In this document: positions 7,558-11,245 of the stretch, piece by piece
Numbering within the stretch: the stretch's first letter is position 1
Layout: every line of letters starts with the position of its first letter
NCBI GenBank assembly: GCA_027620395.1
Contig: JAQBZY010000016.1
Location: forward strand, 1-11,245
Direction of reading: 5' to 3'
Length of the DNA stretch: 11,245 nt
From: Pseudomonadota bacterium
Lineage (GTDB): Bacteria > Pseudomonadota > Alphaproteobacteria > Rhodospirillales > Casp-alpha2
Position numbers and translations under genes: made by a program
The notes under the pieces: model-generated
What the model was told of the DNA's origin: nothing
Seen by the model: the letters and a program-made list of their open reading frames with translations, nothing else
Database searches by the model: none

Positions 7558-7675
7558 CGCCGTCTGGCGGCCTCGATCGGCCTTCGGCGCTGACGAAAGA
7601 TTCATTCTCGGATATTTTGCTTTTCCGCAAGATGGTGTATTGTCGGCACCGACCGGCCAGGAGATTTTGTATCCG

Positions 7676-8230
7676 ATGTCGATCGACGGCTTTCCCGCGT
7701 TGGCCTTGAACGCCGATTTCCGGCCGCTCAGCTATTATCCGCTGTCGCTGTGGTCATGGCAGGACACGATCAAGGCGGTGTTCCTGAGCCGGGTCACGGT
7801 CGTTTCCGAATATGACCGGATCGCGCATTCGCCGAGTCTGGCGATCCGGCTGCCGAGCGTCATCGCGCTCAAGGAATACATTCCGATGAACCGCCAGCCG
7901 GCGTTCACGCGGTTCAACGTCTTTCTCCGTGACGGCTTTGCCTGCCAATACTGTGGCGACCGGTTCGTGACCGAAGATTTGACTTTCGACCACGTTGTGC
8001 CGCGCTCGCGTGGCGGCCGCACCACGTGGGCAAATGTCGTCACCGCCTGCTCGCCTTGCAATCTGACCAAGGGGCATAAAATCCCGCGAGAGGTGAAAAT
8101 GTACCCGTTGCGGGCTCCCGACAGGCCGACCTGTAACGAATTGCAGTTCAACGGCCGCGCCTTCCCGCCAAATTATCTGCACGAAAGCTGGCGGGATTTT
8201 CTTTACTGGGATACCGAACTCGAAGCCTGA
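7676..8230 (+). CDS. HNH endonuclease
   Basis: The 184-residue product carries a zinc-containing HNH nuclease domain in its second half. CQYC (90-93) and CSPC (125-128) form the four-cysteine zinc knuckle. DHVVPRSRGG (105-114) supplies the Asp and the general-base His106. Asn120 in WANVV and the NLTKGHK segment (129-135) supply the remaining HNH residues. The N-terminal part (LNADFRPLSYYPLSLWSWQD, 11-30) is characteristic of a stand-alone HNH family common across alphaproteobacteria, whose role is not established. A TTG at 7640 would extend the frame by 12 residues. ATG 7676 is preferred because family homology starts there; AGGAG (7659-7663) is its nearest ribosome binding site, with a rather long 12-base spacing. 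No methylase or specificity gene lies nearby, so a restriction role is not supported. Confidence 0.9.
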   Translation: MSIDGFPALALNADFRPLSYYPLSLWSWQDTIKAVFLSRVTVVSEYDRIAHSPSLAIRLPSVIALKEYIPMNRQPAFTRFNVFLRDGFACQYCGDRFVTEDLTFDHVVPRSRGGRTTWANVVTACSPCNLTKGHKIPREVKMYPLRAPDRPTCNELQFNGRAFPPNYLHESWRDFLYWDTELEA

Positions 8231-8320
8231 CTTCGTTGGCGGTTCAAGTTTCTTTCACACCATTGTGAGGACATGCGATGGCATCGTGACGGGCCTTTGC
8301 GGCGCGCATGGCTACACTTG

Positions 8321-8349
8321 TTGGTGCCAGCAAGGAAGCCCGGTAATAT
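8321..8349 (+). promoter_or_regulatory. Candidate sigma-70-type promoter for the bufferin operon
   Basis: A good -10 element, TAATAT (8344-8349), lies 27 bases ahead of the bufA start. TTGGTG (8321-8326) is 17 bases upstream of it as a weak -35. The overlapping CTTGTTGG-TG-CCAGCAAG (8317-8334) is an imperfect dyad that covers the -35 and could be a regulator site. Copper control is known for other bufferin operons, but no specific regulator box could be confirmed here. Confidence 0.4.
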
Positions 8350-8376
8350 TTTTTCATCATGTAGGAGTCCTCGACG

Positions 8377-8643
8377 ATGTCCATCCAAAATAGAATGATC
8401 GGCATGACCCTGGCGACCGCCGCCGCTGCGTTGTTCATTTCCGGCGCCGCCATGACCGCCGCGCCGTCGTCGGCCTTGGCCGACAGCGTCAAGTGCGCTG
8501 GCGCCAATGCCTGCAAGGGTCAGGGTTCTTGCAAGAGTGCGAAGAACGACTGCAAGGGTCTGAATTCCTGCAAGGGTCTGGGCTGGGTTTCGACCGCCAC
8601 CGCCAAGGAATGCATGGAAAAGGGCGGCAAGGTAGCGAAGTAA
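8377..8643 (+). CDS. bufA: Bufferin-type RiPP precursor, exported six-cysteine peptide (BufA2-like)
   Basis: This small 88-residue protein has a signal peptide (hydrophobic stretch at about 9-29, likely cleavage after SSALA at residue 35). The mature peptide of about 53 residues has six cysteines at 40, 46, 52, 59, 65 and 79. They sit in a repeating CKG-type pattern (CAGANACKGQGSCKSAKN, then CKGLNSCKGLGW) ending with Trp70 and a CxxxGG tail. This matches small cysteine-rich substrates encoded beside DUF692 enzymes. In Caulobacter such bufferins carry enzyme-made thiooxazole groups and sequester copper in the periplasm, so the same job is inferred here. It does not match the DUF2282 (BufA1) layout, which has a KCYGVAKAGKNDCA-type start, so BufA2-like is the better guess. 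AGGAG lies 9 bases ahead of the ATG. A terminator-like hairpin follows the stop. Confidence 0.85.
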   Translation: MSIQNRMIGMTLATAAAALFISGAAMTAAPSSALADSVKCAGANACKGQGSCKSAKNDCKGLNSCKGLGWVSTATAKECMEKGGKVAK

Positions 8644-8649
8644 TCTCGC

Positions 8650-8709
8650 CGGATCTGTCGTCTTGAAACCCTTCGGGGGGCCGGTTTGTTGGCCTCCCGA
8701 TCCGTTTTT
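8650..8709 (+). terminator. Terminator-like hairpin between bufA and bufB (probable partial terminator)
   Basis: An outer stem CGGATC (8650-8655) pairs with GATCCG (8699-8704), which runs directly into TTTTT (8705-8709). Inside it GGGGGGCC (8675-8682) pairs with GGCCTCCC (8691-8698) with one G-T wobble around an 8-base loop. The shape is that of a rho-independent terminator placed inside the operon. Read-through must supply bufB and bufC unless they have their own promoter, which was not seen in the 82-base gap. Confidence 0.6.
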
Positions 8710-8725
8710 CAGCTAGCATTCGAGC

Positions 8726-9577
8726 ATGAAAAGCAGAGCCCACAATTTTTCCGGCTTCGGACTCGGCTTCCGGCCGCAGCATTTTCCGGATATTCTCGGT
8801 GGCGCGAACGCCGCCGACGGCGTCGATTGGTTCGAGATCATCTCGGAAAACTTCATCGGCGTCGGCGGCATGCCGATGCGAAATCTGATGCGGGTAAGTG
8901 ACGACTATCCGATCGTCATGCATGGCGTTTCGCTTTCCATTGGCGCACCGGATCCTTTGGACCGGGATTATCTGCAAGGCCTCATGGACTTGGCCGAGCG
9001 GCTGCAACCAGAGGTGATTTCCGATCACCTTTGTTGGACCGGCGCGCACGGCGTCAATCTGCACGACTTGCTGCCGTTGCCGTTGACTGCGGAGACCCTC
9101 GTCCACGTCGCAGACCGGGTCGGACAGGTGCAGGATTTCCTGGGCCGCCGTATCGCGCTCGAAAATGCTTCGACCTATGTGACTTTCACCGCCGATGCGC
9201 GCAGCGAATGGGAATTCTTGAGCGAGCTTTCCGAGCGCGCCGATTGCGAACTTCTGCTCGACGTCAACAACGTCTATGTGTCGGCCTTCAATCACGGCTT
9301 CGACGCGGCCGATTATATCGCCGGTTTGCCGGCCAAGCGGATCCGGCAAATTCATTTGGCCGGGCACGAAAACAACGGCGATCACATCGTCGACACGCAC
9401 GATGCGCCGGTCGCGGATCCGGTTTGGGATCTGTATCGAGATACCATCCGGTTGCTCGGGCCGGTGCCGACGATGATCGAGCGCGATGCCAACATTCCGC
9501 CGTTCGCCGACTTGGTGGCGGAATTGCAACTCGCCCGCGAGGCCGCTGGCAAAGCCGGACATGGAGCCGCCGCGTGA
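8726..9577 (+). CDS. bufB: MNIO family (DUF692) bufferin-modifying oxidase BufB
   Basis: This is a 283-residue multinuclear non-heme iron-dependent oxidative enzyme with a TIM-barrel-like fold, related to MbnB, TglH and ChrH. It is expected to oxidise cysteines of the BufA precursor to thiooxazole-type groups in the cytoplasm before export. The family motifs appear in order: SENF (40-43), HGVSLSIG (66-73), SDHLCW (99-104), ENASTY (146-151), DVNNVYVS (179-186) with NH at 189-190, QIHLAGHE (208-215), DTHDAPV (223-229) and ERDANIP (252-258). The His, Glu, Asp and Asn residues in these motifs are the iron ligands of the family, and none appears missing. No strong ribosome binding site precedes the ATG (only GAG within 5 bases), which fits low enzyme output relative to bufA. 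Its TGA overlaps the bufC GTG. Confidence 0.95.
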   Translation: MKSRAHNFSGFGLGFRPQHFPDILGGANAADGVDWFEIISENFIGVGGMPMRNLMRVSDDYPIVMHGVSLSIGAPDPLDRDYLQGLMDLAERLQPEVISDHLCWTGAHGVNLHDLLPLPLTAETLVHVADRVGQVQDFLGRRIALENASTYVTFTADARSEWEFLSELSERADCELLLDVNNVYVSAFNHGFDAADYIAGLPAKRIRQIHLAGHENNGDHIVDTHDAPVADPVWDLYRDTIRLLGPVPTMIERDANIPPFADLVAELQLAREAAGKAGHGAAA

Positions 9578-10370
9578 ACACGGGGCTTGCCGAATTACAG
9601 CGCCTTTTTCAAGACCGGCTGCTCGCCGGCGGGAACGATATTGAACGTCATCTGAAGGACCGGGGGCCGTTTCTCAAGGTTTACGATCACGCCTATCTGG
9701 CCCGGCTGCTCGAAGTCATGGGCGAGGACTTTCCGGCCGTTCACACCTTGCTCGGCGACGACCAGTTCGGGGACGCGGCGGTAGCGTTTGTCCGCGCGCA
9801 TCCGTCTCGGGCCCGATCGATCCGTTGGCTGGGCGCCGGTTTTTCGGCATGGCTGAGGGAAGCCGATCCTTGGCGGAACTTGCCCGTTGTTGCCGACATG
9901 GCCGCCTTCGAGTGGGCGCTCGGTCTCGCGTTCGATGCGCCGGACAGCGAACCGGTCGGCATGCCGGCCCTGGCGGCGGTGCCGGCGGAAGCCTGGCCCG
10001 GGCTACGCTTCGAATTCCATCGCTCGCTCAATATTGTCCGCCTCGCCGTCGATGTGGCGCCATTTCAACGGGCGGTGGCGGCGGAACGCGACCCGGAAGC
10101 CGCACCCGAGCCCTTGTCCGAGCCCGGGGACTGTGGGGGGTTTGGCGCGACCTGGAAAGCTTGCAGGTGCGCTATCGGCCGCTACCGGTGGATGAGGCGG
10201 CGGGGCTCGATTGCCTGAGATCGGGCGGCGATTTCGCGGCACTTTGCGAGGTTTTGGCCGAATTCGGCGACCCAGACGCCGCCGCCGTCCGGGCCGCTGG
10301 CCTGCTCAAGGCGTGGCTAGAAGCCGGCTGGCTCACCGATCTGAGTGCCGACGGCCTGAGTTGGACCTAG
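9574..10370 (+). pseudogene. bufC: BufC (DUF2063 family) with a -1 frame break near 10110-10143
   Basis: DUF2063 proteins are encoded with DUF692 enzymes and are thought to recruit the precursor to them. The GTG start at 9574 overlaps the bufB stop in GTGA, and GGAG lies 7 bases upstream. The first frame gives about 180 family-like residues: the DUF2063 N-terminal domain (LQRLFQDRLLAGG through IRWLGAGFSAWLRE, about 7-95), then a middle part to AVAAERDPEAAPEP. That frame then runs into unrelated sequence and stops at 10218. The expected C-terminal part (VWRDLESLQVRYRPLPVDEA to LSADGLSWT) continues in the -1 frame and ends at TAG 10368-10370. Restoring one base gives about 265 residues, the usual length. 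A run of six G at 10135-10140 is a plausible place for a lost base. This could be a real mutation, a sequencing error, or recoding. Confidence 0.85.
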
Positions 10371-10421
10371 GCAGGCTCCAAGCCGGCTGGAGATGTTTGC
10401 CGGTTCACCAGTCCTGAGGCT

Positions 10422-10449
10422 TTGACATTCCGAGCGTTTTCCCTATATT
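10422..10449 (+). promoter_or_regulatory. Strong sigma-70-type promoter for rpsD
   Basis: A consensus -35 TTGACA (10422-10427) is followed after 16 bases by TATATT (10444-10449). Transcription would start near 10456, giving a leader of about 115 bases before rpsD. It is the best match to a housekeeping promoter in the window, as expected for a ribosomal protein gene. Confidence 0.75.
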
Positions 10450-10455
10450 CCCGGC

Positions 10456-10571
10456 CTTCATGCCTGGGAATGTGGGCTGGCGGCTTTGTTTCGCCATGCC
10501 CCGCCGCCGCTGATCAGCGGGTCGGACTACCGGGCCAGTAACCGACACCCGGTAAACGAGGGGACGTAAAC
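10456..10571 (+). promoter_or_regulatory. rpsD 5' leader with perfect palindrome and alternative stems
   Basis: The leader contains a perfect 14-base palindrome CCGCTGATCAGCGG (10507-10520). Downstream, GTCGG can pair with CCGAC, or CCGGG with CCCGG; these two stems interleave, so they are either alternatives or a pseudoknot. S4 represses its own operon in gammaproteobacteria and Firmicutes through structured leaders, so a similar role is possible. No known leader family was recognised. The ribosome binding site GAGGGGA (10558-10564) lies just after these stems. Confidence 0.4.
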
Positions 10572-11186
10572 ATGACCAAACGCCTGCAATCCAAATACAA
10601 GATCAACCGCCGCTTAGGCGTCAATCTTTGGGGCCGCCCGAAGAGCCCCGTCAACACGCGCGAATATGGCCCCGGCCAGCACGGCCAGCGCCGCAAGAAG
10701 CCGTCCGACTATGGACTGCAGTTGATGGCCAAGCAGAAGCTCAAGGGCTATTACGGCAACATCTCGGAAAAGCAGTTCCGCAGTTATTATCAGGAAGCGA
10801 CGCGGCGGCGTGGCGACAACTCGGAGAACCTGATCGGTCTCCTCGAGCGCCGCCTGGATGCCGTCGTCTATCGCATGAAGTTCGTGCCGACAGTGTTTGC
10901 CGCCCGCCAGTTTGTTAACCACGGCCACGTCACCGTCAATGGCAAGCGCGTCAACATTCCGTCGTACATGGTGTCCGATGGCGACGTCATCGAGGTGCGC
11001 GAGAGGTCCAGGCAAATTCCGTTGGTTTTGCTGGCCACCGAAAGCACCGAGCGTGATGTTCCGGATTATCTCGAAGTCAATCATCAGCGGCTGCGCGGCA
11101 CCTTCATTCGGGCGCCGAAGCTCGCTGACGTGCCGTATCCGGTACAGATGGAACCGAACCTGGTGGTCGAGTTCTACTCACGCTGA
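10572..11186 (+). CDS. rpsD: 30S ribosomal protein S4
   Basis: S4 nucleates assembly of the 30S subunit by binding the 5' domain of 16S rRNA and helps keep decoding accurate. The 204-residue length is normal for the alphaproteobacterial form. The N-terminal part ([36 protein letters not shown]) lacks the Cys4 zinc knuckle present in some bacterial S4 proteins. [16 protein letters not shown] (55-69) is the conserved core, and the S4 RNA-binding domain spans about 93-157 ([12 protein letters not shown], then [20 protein letters not shown]). GAGGGGA lies 7 bases ahead of the ATG. It is a single gene with its own promoter and terminator rather than part of a ribosomal protein operon. Confidence 0.98.
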   Translation: MTKRLQSKYKINRRLGVNLWGRPKSPVNTREYGPGQHGQRRKKPSDYGLQLMAKQKLKGYYGNISEKQFRSYYQEATRRRGDNSENLIGLLERRLDAVVYRMKFVPTVFAARQFVNHGHVTVNGKRVNIPSYMVSDGDVIEVRERSRQIPLVLLATESTERDVPDYLEVNHQRLRGTFIRAPKLADVPYPVQMEPNLVVEFYSR

Positions 11187-11209
11187 CTGGCCGACCAATT
11201 CTTTCGGCG

Positions 11210-11242
11210 AAGGCCGGCGATCCCTTGGGACGCCGGCCTTTG
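11210..11242 (+). terminator. Rho-independent terminator after rpsD
   Basis: AAGGCCGGCG (11210-11219) pairs perfectly over 10 bases with CGCCGGCCTT (11231-11240), with an 11-base loop that can itself pair. The stem ends in TTT. It begins 23 bases after the rpsD stop and would end that transcript. Because the stem is symmetric, it might also serve a convergent gene beyond the window. Confidence 0.8.
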
Positions 11243-11245
11243 CTA

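Noticed and set aside
7558..7675. GGCC-TCGATC-GGCC hairpin after the esterase as a terminator
   Set aside because: The stem is only four pairs and no T run follows it.
7676..8230. HNH gene as part of a restriction-modification or mobile intron system
   Set aside because: No methyltransferase, specificity subunit, intron structure or mobility gene lies next to it, and its N-terminal sequence fits a common chromosomal stand-alone family.
8321..8349. CueR/HmrR-type copper operator suggested by CCAGCAAGG near the bufA promoter
   Set aside because: The required inverted CCTTCC/GGAAGG dyad with the long MerR-type spacer is absent; the match covers only the central bases.
8489..9562. Long minus-strand open frame (357 codons) opposite bufB
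   Set aside because: It lies antisense to a gene with complete DUF692 motifs, its predicted protein has no recognisable domain, and long antisense frames are common in GC-rich codon usage.
9031..9573. Open frame upstream of bufC inside bufB, suggesting a longer BufC
   Set aside because: This part encodes arginine-rich shadow sequence of bufB. DUF2063 homology begins at the GTG 9574, which also has a good ribosome binding site.

Overview
The window is GC-rich chromosomal DNA, most likely from an alphaproteobacterium of Rhodospirillales type. This is inferred from the alphaproteobacterial form of ribosomal protein S4, a 7Fe-type ferredoxin next to a CarD/CdnL regulator, a GluQRS synthetase, and an alphaproteobacterial style of intergenic palindrome. 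No tRNA, rRNA, CRISPR array, transposase or phage gene is visible. Most of the window is housekeeping sequence.

Layout. 1-858 (+) is the 3' part of uvrB, cut by the window edge. 878-1501 (-) is a DUF938-type SAM methyltransferase convergent with it. 1684-2019 (+) is ferredoxin fdxA. 2020-2273 is a gap that can fold extensively and ends at carD (2274-2792, +). A YpsA-like SLOG protein follows closely (2816-3295, +). 3304-3410 is a large imperfect palindrome between convergent genes. The minus-strand run 6673-3461 reads gluQ, a secreted thermonuclease-like protein (start overlapping the gluQ stop), then an M48 lipoprotein metalloprotease. 6868-7557 (+) is a serine esterase and 7676-8230 (+) an HNH endonuclease.

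The most interesting part is 8321-10370 (+), a bufferin-type RiPP operon. It encodes a small exported six-cysteine precursor (BufA-like, 8377-8643), an MNIO/DUF692 modification enzyme (BufB, 8726-9577), and a DUF2063 partner (BufC, 9574-10370) whose frame is broken near 10110-10143. By analogy with Caulobacter bufferins, BufB with BufC should convert precursor cysteines to thiooxazole-type groups, and the exported peptide should sequester copper in the periplasm. A terminator-like hairpin between bufA and bufB suggests that far more precursor than enzyme is made. The frame break in bufC means this copy is either damaged, recoded, or affected by a sequencing error in a G run.

10422-11245 holds rpsD with a strong sigma-70-type promoter, a leader of about 115 bases containing a perfect palindrome, and a clear terminator at the right edge.
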